Assembly: GCF_001463765.1 (NCBI RefSeq)
Contig: NZ_BBWK01000062.1
Location: 18,020-82,019, forward strand
DNA length: 64,000 nt
Source: Aureimonas sp. AU4
GTDB taxonomy: Bacteria > Pseudomonadota > Alphaproteobacteria > Rhizobiales > Rhizobiaceae
Reading direction: 5' to 3'
The first letter of the stretch is position 1; each line of letters begins with the position of its first letter. Positions 36,753 through 46,516 of this stretch are shown one piece after another. The translations under genes and the position numbers were made by a program. The notes beneath the pieces were generated by a model. It was not told the origin of the DNA. It ran no database searches and saw only the letters and a program-made list of their open reading frames with translations.

Positions 36753-38148
36753 CGGCCGGCTCCGCGATACCGAGCCAGGCGCGGCAGTCGGACAGGGCGC
36801 GAGCCGAGAGAGCGTGCTTCTTCGCCACGGTCTTCTCCTTGCCGCGCAGGCGCTTGCCCTCCTCGCGCGGAACCTCGATCGGGGGAAAGAGGCCGAAGTT
36901 GACATTCATCGGCTGGAAGGACCGCTTGCCTCCTTCCTCCTCGGTCGATAGGTGGCCGCCGGTGATGTGGGCGAGGAGCGCGCCCATCGCCGTGGTGACG
37001 GGTGGCGGCGACGCCGCTCGGCCGAGGGCCTCGGCCGCCGCGAAGCGCCCGGCCATGAGACCGACCGAGGCGGACTCCACATAACCTTCGCAGCCCGTGA
37101 TCTGACCTGCGAAGCGCAGCGCCGGACGGCTCTTCAGCCGCAGCGTCGCATCGAGCAGGGTCGGCGAGTTGAGGTAGGTGTTCCGGTGCAGACCGCCGAG
37201 CCGGGCGAACTCCGCGTTCTCTAGGCCCGGAATGGTCCGGAAGACGCGGACCTGATCGGCGTAGCGCAGCTTCGTCTGGAAGCCCACCATGTTGTACAGC
37301 GTGCCGAGGGCGTTATCCTGGCGCAGCTGCACGACGGCATGGGGCTTGGTGGCGGGGTCGTGGGCATTGGTCAGGCCCATCGGCTTCATCGGACCCCAGC
37401 GCAACGTCTCAGGACCACGCTCCGCCATGACCTCGATCGGCAGGCAGCCGTCGAAATAGGGCGTGCCTTCCCACTCGCGGAACTCGGTCTTATCACTGGC
37501 GAGAAGCGCGGCGATGAAGCCCTCGTACTGCTCGCGGCTCATCGGGCAGTTCACGTAGTCCTTGCCCGTGCCGCCAGGCCCGACCTTATCGTAGCGCGAC
37601 TGGAACCAGGCCTTCGTCATGTCGATCGTGTCGAAATGTACGATCGGCGCGATGGCGTCGAAGAAGGCGAGGGCGTCCGATCCGGTCTCGGCGCGGATCG
37701 CCTCGGCGAGCGCCGGCGCCGTCAGCGGACCGGTCGCGACGATGGTCGGTCCCCATTCGGCGGGCGGCAGGCCGGAGACCTCCTCGCGGCGCACGTCGAT
37801 CAGCCGATGCGCCACGATCTCAGCGGTCACGCGCTCGGCAAAGCCATCGCGGTCGACCGCGAGCGCGCCGCCGGCTGGAACCTGATGGGCGTCCGCGCAG
37901 CGCATGATCAGCGAGCCGGCCAACCGCATCTCGGCATGGAGCACGCCGACCGCGTTGGACTGCGCGTCGTCGGAGCGGAAGGAGTTGGAGCAGACGAGCT
38001 CCGCCAGAGAGTCGGTCTTGTGGGCATCCGTGCCGCGCGTTCCGCGCATCTCGTGGAGCATGACGGGCACGCCCGCCTCGGCGATCTGCCATGCGGCTTC
38101 GGAGCCGGCGAGGCCGCCGCCGACGATGTGGATGGGTGTCTGGGTCAT
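36736..38148 (-). CDS. trmFO: Methylenetetrahydrofolate-tRNA-(uracil-5-)-methyltransferase TrmFO
   Basis: Folate- and FAD-dependent enzyme that makes ribothymidine at position 54 of tRNA; 470 residues. The N-terminal FAD site is [20 protein letters not shown], followed by [20 protein letters not shown] and [20 protein letters not shown]. Later segments [36 protein letters not shown] and [14 protein letters not shown] [13 protein letters not shown] are family-specific. It is alone on the minus strand, and its 3' end overlaps the DUF4153 gene. Confidence 0.95.
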   Translation of the reverse strand: MTQTPIHIVGGGLAGSEAAWQIAEAGVPVMLHEMRGTRGTDAHKTDSLAELVCSNSFRSDDAQSNAVGVLHAEMRLAGSLIMRCADAHQVPAGGALAVDRDGFAERVTAEIVAHRLIDVRREEVSGLPPAEWGPTIVATGPLTAPALAEAIRAETGSDALAFFDAIAPIVHFDTIDMTKAWFQSRYDKVGPGGTGKDYVNCPMSREQYEGFIAALLASDKTEFREWEGTPYFDGCLPIEVMAERGPETLRWGPMKPMGLTNAHDPATKPHAVVQLRQDNALGTLYNMVGFQTKLRYADQVRVFRTIPGLENAEFARLGGLHRNTYLNSPTLLDATLRLKSRPALRFAGQITGCEGYVESASVGLMAGRFAAAEALGRAASPPPVTTAMGALLAHITGGHLSTEEEGGKRSFQPMNVNFGLFPPIEVPREEGKRLRGKEKTVAKKHALSARALSDCRAWLGIAEPAAIAAE

Positions 38149-38199
38149 GCGCCGGTTTTAGCAGTCCGGCGCCGGCCGTCAAAGTGCGCCGGAAAGCGC

Positions 38200-39165
38200 T
38201 TACAGGAAACTGCTATGCGACTGCTCGCGCCAGTCGGCCAGCGCGCTGGCAAGGTCTGATTCGAAACGGTAGCCGCTTTGCGTCAGCCAGCCGGGATGGA
38301 TGCGGGTGGAGTAGACGAGCTTTGCGATGCGCTCCCGGTCGATGCCGTTGCGCAGTCCCGCCTTGTTCAGGATCTCGAAGGGCAGCGCTGCCGCGTTCAT
38401 CACGCCGAGCGGAACAAGGCCGCGCGGCGGCTTGAAGCCGGCGACGCTTTCGAACGTGCGGCAGATGTCCTCGATCGTGTAGGCGTCGGGATAGCAGAAG
38501 TTGTAAAGGATGACCGGCTCGTCGCGGTCCAGCGCGAAGCGCATGGTGCGTACGAGCTCGCCCACGTAGCCGCCGCTCTTGATCGTGTCCCGGCGGCCCG
38601 GATAGACAAAGATTCCCCGGCGCAGGGCCTGGGCGAGGCGCGTGTAGTTGCCGCCCTCGCCGGCGCCGAACACCACGGCCGGCCGCACGATCACGAGGCG
38701 CCGCGCCTCGGCGCCTGCCTGCCATTCGCGGTGGACACCTTCGGCAAGCAGCTTGGAGCGGCCGTAATCGGAGGTCGGGGTCGGCGGAGTGCTTTCGTCT
38801 TTCAGGTCCTCGCCCGGTCCGTAGACGGCGATCGACGAGGTGAAAACGAGCCGCTCAATTCCGGTCTCGCGGCAGAAGCGAACGATGTTGGTCGCGCCGC
38901 ACAGGTTCGCGAGATAGTACTCGTGCGGCTCATGGCCGGGCGTGCGATGCACCGCCGCTAGATTGAAGGCCTCGTCGAAGCGCGGGAACGCGGCCGGGTC
39001 GAGCGGCTGCGTCAGGTCGTGGCACCGGTACTCCACGCCCTCGACGGGCCGCTTCGGCTCGGCGATGTCGACGCTGACTAGAGGGTGGTAGCCCCGGGCC
39101 TTGAGGTCGCGCAGGAGATGGGTGCCGATGAAGCCGGCTCCGCCGAAAACAACCGCGCTCGTCAT
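38200..39165 (-). CDS. NAD-dependent epimerase/dehydratase (extended SDR)
   Basis: Nucleotide-sugar short-chain dehydrogenase of 321 residues. The Rossmann motif is VVFGGAGFIGTHLL, and the catalytic residues are in TSSIAVYG (Ser) and the YGRSK motif (Tyr-x-x-x-Lys). The middle section GGYVGELVRTMRFAL and YTIEDICRTFESVAGF are common to UDP-sugar epimerases. It most resembles polysaccharide-linked epimerases, but the substrate cannot be read from sequence. It sits 51 bases upstream of trmFO on the same strand, 10 kb from the main sugar cluster. Confidence 0.82.
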   Translation of the reverse strand: MTSAVVFGGAGFIGTHLLRDLKARGYHPLVSVDIAEPKRPVEGVEYRCHDLTQPLDPAAFPRFDEAFNLAAVHRTPGHEPHEYYLANLCGATNIVRFCRETGIERLVFTSSIAVYGPGEDLKDESTPPTPTSDYGRSKLLAEGVHREWQAGAEARRLVIVRPAVVFGAGEGGNYTRLAQALRRGIFVYPGRRDTIKSGGYVGELVRTMRFALDRDEPVILYNFCYPDAYTIEDICRTFESVAGFKPPRGLVPLGVMNAAALPFEILNKAGLRNGIDRERIAKLVYSTRIHPGWLTQSGYRFESDLASALADWREQSHSSFL

Positions 39166-39254
39166 GCGCTATCCCTCGTGAACATGCTCTCTCGGAGCGT
39201 GGATAAGGTGTCGGCGTGCAAGGAGGCAAGGTGCCGGCTCGCCGATGTGGACAG

Positions 39255-39380
39255 CTGAAACGACAACACCCGCCGGGGGAGGACCGGCGGGTGCTGTTGG
39301 GAAGCCTGCGATGGAAGGAGGAGACGCAGGCTTGTATCGCTTGGGCCCTTTTGGGAGGAGGATGGGCCCTTGCGAAGGGG
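39255..39380 (-). ncRNA. CcsR/cuckoo-type sRNA with three CCUCC-loop hairpins
   Basis: Directly behind the DUF1127 stop, the minus-strand transcript folds into three consecutive hairpins. Hairpin 1 (39337-39375) has stem GGGCCC/GGGCCC, extended by TCGC/GCGA across an AA/AA internal loop, and its loop holds the exact CCUCCUCCC (complement of 39353-39361). Hairpin 2 (39302-39333) has a perfect 9-bp stem AAGCCTGCG/CGCAGGCTT with loop UCUCCUCCUUCCAU. Hairpin 3 (39267-39293) has a 10-bp stem and loop UCCUCCC and doubles as terminator. CCUCCUCCC loops next to DUF1127 are the defining features of the alphaproteobacterial CcsR/cuckoo sRNA family. The ends given are approximate; processing from the mRNA 3' end is inferred. 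Confidence 0.8.
39267..39293 (-). terminator. Terminator hairpin of the DUF1127-sRNA unit
   Basis: CACCCGCCGG pairs perfectly with CCGGCGGGTG around UCCUCCC, then TTGTCGTTTC follows in the minus direction. It is also the third CCUCC hairpin of the sRNA. Confidence 0.75.
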
Positions 39381-39524
39381 TTAGCGGGTCGCCTGACGCG
39401 CGATCTGCCGGATGTCGGAACGGGCGATGCCCAGATCCGAAAGGTCGCGCTGGGACAGGCGGCCGAGTTCGCTGCAGGTCTCGCGGTAGCGGCGCCAGTT
39501 GCTGTAGGAGCGGAGAATGTTCAT
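39381..39524 (-). CDS. DUF1127-family small basic protein
   Basis: Protein of 47 residues with the DUF1127 consensus: MNILRSYSNWRRYRETCSEL leads into LGRLSQRDLSDLGIARSDI and then RQIARQATR. It is Arg-rich, consistent with an RNA-binding role. In Rhodobacter the homologue CcaF1 is encoded directly before the CcsR sRNAs, is stress-induced, and affects their processing. Here the sRNA hairpins begin five bases after the stop. A heat-shock-like promoter lies about 75 bases upstream. It is too short to be called by length filters. Confidence 0.9.
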   Translation of the reverse strand: MNILRSYSNWRRYRETCSELGRLSQRDLSDLGIARSDIRQIARQATR

Positions 39525-39599
39525 GACGCACCCGGACGGTACAAGCGTTTAAATCGTTTGAAGTTCGATGGCCGCCGGCCCCGTGCTTCTGTGTCCAAG

Positions 39600-39625
39600 A
39601 GATAGGCGCATGGCTCCCTTCCAAC
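39600..39625 (-). promoter_or_regulatory. Candidate RpoH-type promoter of the DUF1127-sRNA unit
   Basis: Read on the minus strand: GTTGGAA, then a 12-base spacer, then CCTATCT, a good fit to the alphaproteobacterial heat-shock pattern CTTG-N15/17-CYTATNT with one -35 mismatch. Predicted transcription start is near 39593, giving a leader of about 70 bases. Confidence 0.45.
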
Positions 39626-39923
39626 CAGAACCGCTGCCGCATGGCTGCCTTGCGATTTGTGCAATGCAATCACGCGAGTGCGAAGCTTCGGTGATGAAGG
39701 CGCTCGGCCCGTTTTTCCGCGTCAGTCCGATACGGTTCGTGAGCCCGCGTGAACTCGATCTCAACTTTCCCATGTTGCATCGAGCTCATCCATCAGCGCA
39801 TGGCGGCTGGTGGTCGGTCGATCCTTTCGTTCGCCCGGGCCGATACGCCGCTTTCAACTTTGACGCCTTCGACACCGGTGCTATAGAGGCGCGCCGCGCG
39901 ACCGAAGCGTTCGCGGCTGCCGT
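39626..39923. other. Intergenic region before tRNA-Leu, no gene seen
   Basis: A plus-strand frame open here runs into the tRNA and has no family features, so it is not called. The region should contain the tRNA-Leu promoter; I cannot place it with confidence. Confidence 0.3.
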
Positions 39924-40007
39924 GCGGGTGTGGCGGAATTGGTAGACGCACCAGATTTAGGTTCTGGCGCCGAAAGCGTGGGGGTTCGAGTCCCTCCACC
40001 CGCACCA
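39924..40007 (+). tRNA. tRNA-Leu (anticodon UAG)
   Basis: The acceptor GCGGGTG pairs with CACCCGC and is followed by an encoded ACCA. The anticodon stem CCAGA/TCTGG encloses TTTAGGT, giving anticodon TAG (reads CUN, mainly CUA/CUG). The long variable arm (GCGCCGAAAGCGT) marks a class II tRNA, and the T-loop is TTCGAGT. tig starts 83 bases downstream, a tRNA-Leu/tig linkage common in Rhizobiales. Confidence 0.96.
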
Positions 40008-40090
40008 CACTCCGGTAGACAACGAGAACACGAGACCGCCCCGGCGCTCGCGAAAAGGCGAGGGCGCCGGGCGTCAGAGCGAGGTAGACG

Positions 40091-41449
40091 ATGCAGGTGA
40101 CGGAAACCAAGGCCGAAGGCCTGAAGCGCGAGATCGAGGTCGTCGTGCCGGCCGCGGACCTTGAGGCGCGGCTGCAGACCCGCCTCTACGAGGCGAAGGA
40201 TCGGGTGCAGCTCAAGGGTTTCCGCCCCGGCAAGGTACCCATGGCGCACATGCGCAAGACCTACGGCCGCTCCATGATGGCCGAGATCGTCAACGAGATC
40301 CTCAACGAGACGCCCCGCTCGGTCATCGCCGACCGCAAGGAGCGTTCGGCCATGCAGCCCGAAATCCAGATGACGGAGGACGAGGGCGAGGCGGAGAAGG
40401 TCCTGCGCGGCGAGAGCGACTTCCGCTTCACCGTGTCCTACGAGACCCTGCCGACCTTCGAGCTGAAGGAGACCGACAAGATCAAGATCGAGCGTCCCGT
40501 CGTCGAGATCGCCGACGAGGAGGTAGAGGAGCAGGTCAAGCACATCGCGGAGAACGCGCGCACCTTCCAGGCGAAGGACGGTCCCGCCGAGAACGGCGAC
40601 CGCGTGACGATGGACTTCGTCGGCAAGGTCGACGGCGAGGCGTTCCAGGGCGGCTCGGCGACCGATTCCAATCTCGTTCTCGGTTCGGGCCAGTTCATTC
40701 CCGGCTTCGAGGACCAGCTCGTCGGCACCAAGGCCGGTGACGAGAAGACGGTCGAGGTCAAGTTCCCCGAGGACTACGGCGCATCGCATCTCGCCGGCAA
40801 GGACGCGGTCTTCGACGTCACCGTCAAGTCCGTCGCGGCGCCCGATGCGCTGGAGCTCGACGACGAGCTCGCCAAGAAGATGGGCCTCGAGTCGATCGAG
40901 CGCCTGCGGGAGATCGTTCGCGGCCAGATCGAGTCGCAGTTCGGTCAGGCGACCCGCCAGAAGGTGAAGCGCCAGCTCCTCGACCAGCTCGACGCCGACT
41001 ACGCGTTCGAGCTGCCGCAGAAGCTCGTCGACGCCGAGTTCAACAACATCTGGACGCAGGTCTCGCGCGAGCTCGAGCAGAGCGGCAAGTCCTTCGAGGA
41101 CGAGGACACGACCGAGGAGAAGGCGCGCGAGGAGTATCGCAAGCTCGCCGAGCGCCGCGTACGTCTCGGTCTCGTCCTCTCCGAGATCGGCGAGAAGGCC
41201 GGCGTCACGGTTTCCGACGAGGAGCTGCAGCGCGCCGTGATCGAGCAGGTCCGCCAGTACCCGGGCCAGGAGCAGCAGGTCTACGACTACTTCCGCAAGA
41301 CGCCGGAAGCCGTCCAGAGCCTGCGCGCTCCTATCTACGAGGAGAAGGTCGTCGACCACCTCCTCGCGACCGTCGACGTCACCGACAAGACGGTTTCGAA
41401 GGAAGAGCTGCTGAAGGAAGACGACGAGGAGACGGCGGCAGCCGCCTGA
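40091..41449 (+). CDS. tig: Trigger factor (ribosome-associated chaperone)
   Basis: Ribosome-bound folding chaperone with peptidyl-prolyl isomerase activity; 452 residues. The N-terminal ribosome-docking domain contains the signature [17 protein letters not shown] (about 43-60). The FKBP-type domain (about 160-245) has [31 protein letters not shown] and [15 protein letters not shown]. The C-terminal cradle is helical and ends with a run of Ala/Glu/Asp. A strong terminator follows. Its placement near clpP-clpX-lon is the usual quality-control neighbourhood. Confidence 0.97.
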   Translation: MQVTETKAEGLKREIEVVVPAADLEARLQTRLYEAKDRVQLKGFRPGKVPMAHMRKTYGRSMMAEIVNEILNETPRSVIADRKERSAMQPEIQMTEDEGEAEKVLRGESDFRFTVSYETLPTFELKETDKIKIERPVVEIADEEVEEQVKHIAENARTFQAKDGPAENGDRVTMDFVGKVDGEAFQGGSATDSNLVLGSGQFIPGFEDQLVGTKAGDEKTVEVKFPEDYGASHLAGKDAVFDVTVKSVAAPDALELDDELAKKMGLESIERLREIVRGQIESQFGQATRQKVKRQLLDQLDADYAFELPQKLVDAEFNNIWTQVSRELEQSGKSFEDEDTTEEKAREEYRKLAERRVRLGLVLSEIGEKAGVTVSDEELQRAVIEQVRQYPGQEQQVYDYFRKTPEAVQSLRAPIYEEKVVDHLLATVDVTDKTVSKEELLKEDDEETAAAA

Positions 41450-41472
41450 TCCCGCACGATCTTCGCGAATGG

Positions 41473-41501
41473 AAGGGCTCGGCATTGCCGGGCCCTTTTT
41501 C
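41473..41501 (+). terminator. Rho-independent terminator after tig
   Basis: AAGGGCTCGGC pairs with GCCGGGCCCTT (one G-T) around ATT, followed by TTTTTCG. It starts 23 bases after the stop. Confidence 0.9.
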
Positions 41502-41600
41502 GTTATGGCCGACGCTTGCCGGGATGCACGCCCCTTTCCGCCATGCTGCCCCGCCATAGCTGTGAGCGCTCTCCGACCCATAGACCGAACGGACCATCTG

Positions 41601-43976
41601 ATGATCCGACGCGCTGCCTGGGCGTTCCTGCTCGTCCTCGTCGTGACCCTGCCGGCCGCAGCCCAGCTTCTCTCCCTGCCGGGTATGCCGAAGGTGACGG
41701 GCTCCGCGGCCGCCGCGTCTCAGTCGGCAACCGCCGAGGACCGCAAGTCCCTCGACGACCTGATCGGCATCCTCGAGAACGAGACGACCCGGAACCTGCT
41801 GATCGAGTCGCTGAAGGCGTCCGCCTACCAGCCCGCCAACGGGCAGGCTTCCACGAATGCCGAGGCCGCATCCGACCAGGGCGACGAGACCATCGTCGAT
41901 AGCGTGCCCGCCTATCTCGCCGATACGGTGCGTGGTTCGATAGAGGCGGTTCGAGAGACCGTCGTTCAGTTCGGAGAGATCGCGGGTCAGGGGGCGAACT
42001 TCTTGGCGGGTGCGCAGTGGATCGACCTGCCACGCATCTGGCTGGCTCTCCAGCCCGTGCTCCTCGTGATTGCGGTGGTGATCGCGGCGCGGGTCGCCCT
42101 GCGCTTCGCCGAGCGGCCGGTCGAGCGCTGGATCGTCTCGCGCGACGACCGCCGCTCGCCGCTGCGCCGCCTTCTTCTTCTGGCTCTCGCGACTCTTCTC
42201 GACGGAGCGACGATTCTGCTCGCCGCCGCCTGCGGGCACTTGGCGGCCCTCTGGCAGCAGGGCGGGCCTCCCACCTTCAACCAGGCGCTGTTCCTCAACG
42301 CCTTCGTTCTCACCGAGATGATCCGCCTGGGGCTGGCCGCCTTCGTCGTGCCGCGCCTCATGCCGTTGCGCCTGACGCCCTTCAGCGACGGGCAGGCCGC
42401 ATACTGGTACGGCCGCCTAGCGATCCTCGTTTCGCTTCTCGGCTACCCATTCCTGTTCGTCGCGCCGATTGTTCAGACGAACTCCTCGATCGCGGCCTCG
42501 AATGCTGTGCGCTTCATCGCGGTCACGTTTGTCTTCATCTCGATGCTGACGCTGATCATCGCCAACACCCACCATGTCGCCCGAAGGCTGCAGCGCGCCC
42601 ACAGGAATGGCGACCGTTCGTTTCAGGCCCGCTTCTACGCCTTCCTCGGCTCGCTCTGGTACCTGCCGGCGATCAGCTTCGTCTTCGCCCTCTACGCCGT
42701 CTGGCTGTCGAGCCCGCGCTCGGGCTTCCAGTTCATGCTCGGCGCTTCGCTGCGCTCCGTCGCCGCCATGGCCATCGGCGGTCTCATCGTCACCATTCTC
42801 AGCCGCTTCATCGCGACGGGCTTCAGACTACCGGCCGGGGCCAAGGCACGGTTCCCGCTTCTGGAGCGACGCATCAACGGCTTCATTCCCCGCCTGCTTC
42901 TGGTGCTGCGGGTCATCGTCATCCTCGGCGTGATCGGCATCATCCTCGACGCCTGGTCGATCCTGGATTTCGCCAGTCTCCTGCAAAGCGATCTGACGGG
43001 CCGCGCCATGCGCGGAACGCTTGGCGCTCTGCTTATCCTCTTTATCGGGTTCGCGGTCTATCTCGTTGTCTCGTCTTGGGTCGAGTACAGGCTCAATCCC
43101 AACTACGGCTCGGTTCCCACATCGCGAGAACGCACGCTTCTCGCCTTGTTCCGCAACGCCTTCACGGTGGCGCTGGCGGTCATCGTCGCGATGCTCGTGC
43201 TCTCCCAGCTCGGCATCGACATAGCGCCGCTTCTGGCGGGCGCCGGCGTCGTCGGCCTCGCGATCGGCTTCGGCGCGCAGAAGCTCGTCCAGGACATCAT
43301 AACCGGGGCGTTCATCCAGATCGAGAACGCGCTGAACGAGGGCGACGTCGTGCAACTTGGCTCGGTCTCCGGGGTCGTCGAAAAGCTGACGATCCGGTCC
43401 GTCTCGCTGCGCTCCGTCGACGGCACCTACCACCTGATCCCTTTCTCGTCGGTCGACCAGGTCGCCAACATGACCAAGGACTTCTCGAACTTCGTGGCCG
43501 ACGTCGCGGTGGCCTATCGCGAGGACGTGGAGGAGGTGAAGGCCGCCATGCAGGAAGCCTTCGACCGCGTGCGCGCGGGCGAGCAGGGCATCAACATCAT
43601 CGCCGACTTCGAGATGCTGGGCGTCGAGACGCTGGGCGACAACGCCGTCACGGTGCGCGGGCGCATTCGGACGCTGCCCGGCAAGCAATGGCCTGTCGGC
43701 CGCATCTATCGACAGGTCATCAAGTCGCTCCTGGAGGAGCGCGGGATCGAGATTCCGTTTCCGCAGACGACCGTGTGGTTCGGCGAGGGCAAGAACCACG
43801 AGGCCGTGCCGCTGCGCATCGCCCAGCCGGCGCCGGGGCCCTCGTCCGATCCGCTCGGCGCGGCGGAGGGGCGCAGTCGCGACGCCGCGCTGCACACGCC
43901 GGAACGCAATCTCGACGGCACGCCCATCCCGCCAAGCTCGCGCGAGGATGACGCCGACGACGGGCCGGAGCGGTGA
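41601..43976 (+). CDS. Large MscS-family mechanosensitive channel
   Basis: Inner-membrane small-conductance-type mechanosensitive channel of 791 residues, much longer than E. coli MscS (286). The ATG at 41601 gives a signal peptide (MIRRAAWAFLLVLVVTLPAA then AAQ). A periplasmic segment (about 25-140) and roughly ten membrane helices follow. The MscS core (about 515-720) has the pore helix ending LLAGAGVVGLAIGFGAQKLV then QDIITGAFIQIENALNEGD, and the beta-domain DGTYHLIPFSSVDQVANMT. The C-terminus is hydrophilic and disordered. The layout resembles YbiO/YnaI-type large channels. It is flanked by the tig terminator and clpP. Confidence 0.9.
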   Translation: MIRRAAWAFLLVLVVTLPAAAQLLSLPGMPKVTGSAAAASQSATAEDRKSLDDLIGILENETTRNLLIESLKASAYQPANGQASTNAEAASDQGDETIVDSVPAYLADTVRGSIEAVRETVVQFGEIAGQGANFLAGAQWIDLPRIWLALQPVLLVIAVVIAARVALRFAERPVERWIVSRDDRRSPLRRLLLLALATLLDGATILLAAACGHLAALWQQGGPPTFNQALFLNAFVLTEMIRLGLAAFVVPRLMPLRLTPFSDGQAAYWYGRLAILVSLLGYPFLFVAPIVQTNSSIAASNAVRFIAVTFVFISMLTLIIANTHHVARRLQRAHRNGDRSFQARFYAFLGSLWYLPAISFVFALYAVWLSSPRSGFQFMLGASLRSVAAMAIGGLIVTILSRFIATGFRLPAGAKARFPLLERRINGFIPRLLLVLRVIVILGVIGIILDAWSILDFASLLQSDLTGRAMRGTLGALLILFIGFAVYLVVSSWVEYRLNPNYGSVPTSRERTLLALFRNAFTVALAVIVAMLVLSQLGIDIAPLLAGAGVVGLAIGFGAQKLVQDIITGAFIQIENALNEGDVVQLGSVSGVVEKLTIRSVSLRSVDGTYHLIPFSSVDQVANMTKDFSNFVADVAVAYREDVEEVKAAMQEAFDRVRAGEQGINIIADFEMLGVETLGDNAVTVRGRIRTLPGKQWPVGRIYRQVIKSLLEERGIEIPFPQTTVWFGEGKNHEAVPLRIAQPAPGPSSDPLGAAEGRSRDAALHTPERNLDGTPIPPSSREDDADDGPER

Positions 43977-44096
43977 GCCGGGCCGCGCGCCTTGCGAAGG
44001 CGCGGTCCCGCGCCCTATCTGTCGAAAGCCGACCGGCACCGTTTGATTCGGGTCGGTCCCCGCCTTGTTCGAACGACCATCTTTGAAAGATCACCC

Positions 44097-44735
44097 ATGA
44101 GACACCCGATCGAAACGGCCATGAACCTCGTCCCGATGGTGGTCGAGCAGACGAACCGGGGCGAGCGGGCCTACGACATCTTCTCGCGCCTCCTGAAGGA
44201 GCGCGTGATCTTCATCACGGGTCCGATCGAGGACGGGATGTCGACGCTGGTCTGCGCGCAGCTCCTGTTCCTCGAGGCGGAGAACCCGAAGAAGGAGATC
44301 AGCCTCTACATCAACTCGCCGGGCGGCGTGGTCACCAGCGGCATGGCGATCTACGACACGATGCAGTTCATCAAGCCAGCGGTCTCGACCCTCTGCATCG
44401 GTCAGGCGGCCTCGATGGGCTCGCTTCTGCTGTGCGCCGGCCATAAGGACATGCGCTTCGCAACGCCGAACGCGCGCATCATGGTGCACCAGCCTTCAGG
44501 CGGTTTCTCGGGCCAGGCGTCGGACATCGAGCGCCACGCCCAGGACATCATCAAGCTGAAGCGCCGCCTCAACGAGGTCTATGTCGAACACACCGGCCAG
44601 GACTACGAGACCATTGAACGGACCCTCGACCGCGACCATTTCATGACGGCGGACGAGGCCAAGGCGTTCGGCCTTATCGATAAGGTCTACTCGTCCCGCG
44701 AGGCGCTCGAGACCACGGTTTCGAGCGGGAACTGA
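44097..44735 (+). CDS. clpP: ATP-dependent Clp protease proteolytic subunit ClpP
   Basis: Serine protease that forms the tetradecameric chamber for ClpX and ClpA; 212 residues. The catalytic triad is visible: Ser106 in [11 protein letters not shown], His131 in [10 protein letters not shown] and Asp180 in TLDRDHF. The N-terminus ([20 protein letters not shown]) matches alphaproteobacterial ClpP, supporting the ATG at 44097. [20 protein letters not shown] is the strand-helix hallmark. clpX follows after 251 bases carrying its own candidate heat-shock promoter. Confidence 0.97.
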   Translation: MRHPIETAMNLVPMVVEQTNRGERAYDIFSRLLKERVIFITGPIEDGMSTLVCAQLLFLEAENPKKEISLYINSPGGVVTSGMAIYDTMQFIKPAVSTLCIGQAASMGSLLLCAGHKDMRFATPNARIMVHQPSGGFSGQASDIERHAQDIIKLKRRLNEVYVEHTGQDYETIERTLDRDHFMTADEAKAFGLIDKVYSSREALETTVSSGN

Positions 44736-44750
44736 CGCCGCGCCACCGTC

Positions 44751-44776
44751 CTTGATCTGGCCATACGCGCCCATTA
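44751..44776 (+). promoter_or_regulatory. Candidate RpoH-type promoter upstream of clpX
   Basis: CTTGATC, 12-base spacer, CCCATTA, close to the sigma-32 pattern CTTGAAA-N11/15-CCCCATNT. It lies 210 bases before the clpX start and just after the clpP stop. Confidence 0.45.
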
Positions 44777-44986
44777 GCCTGCATGGTTCGCCGGCCAGGC
44801 GGGCGCGTTAAGCTGCGATCAAGGATGGATCCGCTAACTTGGATGCGCAAATCCGTCACATGGGCGGATTTGACCTTCGCATCCGGCGGTTGCCACCGGC
44901 GCGTCGCAGCATAGGATTGTGGAAGGGTCGCCTGGTGACCCGTCGCCGCGCCTCTGTCGAGGGGCGCGGAACCGAAGGGAAGAACG

Positions 44987-46255
<1,269 letters not shown>

Positions 46256-46291
46256 CGCAGCCTCCGCTCCGCCGCGCCGATAGAGTTCGAT

Positions 46292-46326
46292 AAGGCCCGT
46301 TCCGGTTCAGCCGGGACGGGCTTTTT
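46292..46326 (+). terminator. Rho-independent terminator after clpX
   Basis: GCCCGTTCCGG (46295-46305) pairs with CCGGGACGGGC (46311-46321), one G-T, around TTCAG, followed by TTTTT; AA before the stem can pair with the T-run. Confidence 0.9.
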
Positions 46327-46381
46327 GCTGAAGGCGGACCGTCCGCGATCCGCGTTCGCACTGTTCACTAACCTGTCGCAT

Positions 46382-46416
46382 TGCGGTGCGGGACCGCGTT
46401 GAAGTCCCGCACCGCA
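46382..46416 (+). other. Strong 13-bp hairpin in the lon upstream region
   Basis: TGCGGTGCGGGAC pairs perfectly with GTCCCGCACCGCA around a nine-base loop CGCGTTGAA. It starts 56 bases after the clpX terminator and ends 100 bases before the lon start, with no T-run after it. It could be a leader element, an attenuator or an operator. Confidence 0.55.
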
Positions 46417-46516
46417 GCGACCACATATCTGAGGACGAGAGGCTCGTCCGACCGGTGCCGATCACGGGCCGATCGGGGCGAGGCCATCGGCGGCTTCTGC
46501 CGCAGAAAGGACTGTC

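Noticed and set aside
39568..39945. Possible 125-residue protein between DUF1127 and tRNA-Leu
   Set aside because: It runs into the tRNA gene, has no convincing ribosome-binding site or recognisable motif, and covers the antisense promoter region of DUF1127.
43984..44022. CTTGCGA with CCTATCT as a heat-shock promoter for clpP
   Set aside because: The spacer is about four bases longer than in the clpX and DUF1127 sites, and the region folds into a GC hairpin; not good enough to call.
44808..44822. TTAA-N7-TCAA as a CtrA box before clpX
   Set aside because: One mismatch, in a gap already holding a better heat-shock candidate; expected by chance at about this rate in intergenic DNA.
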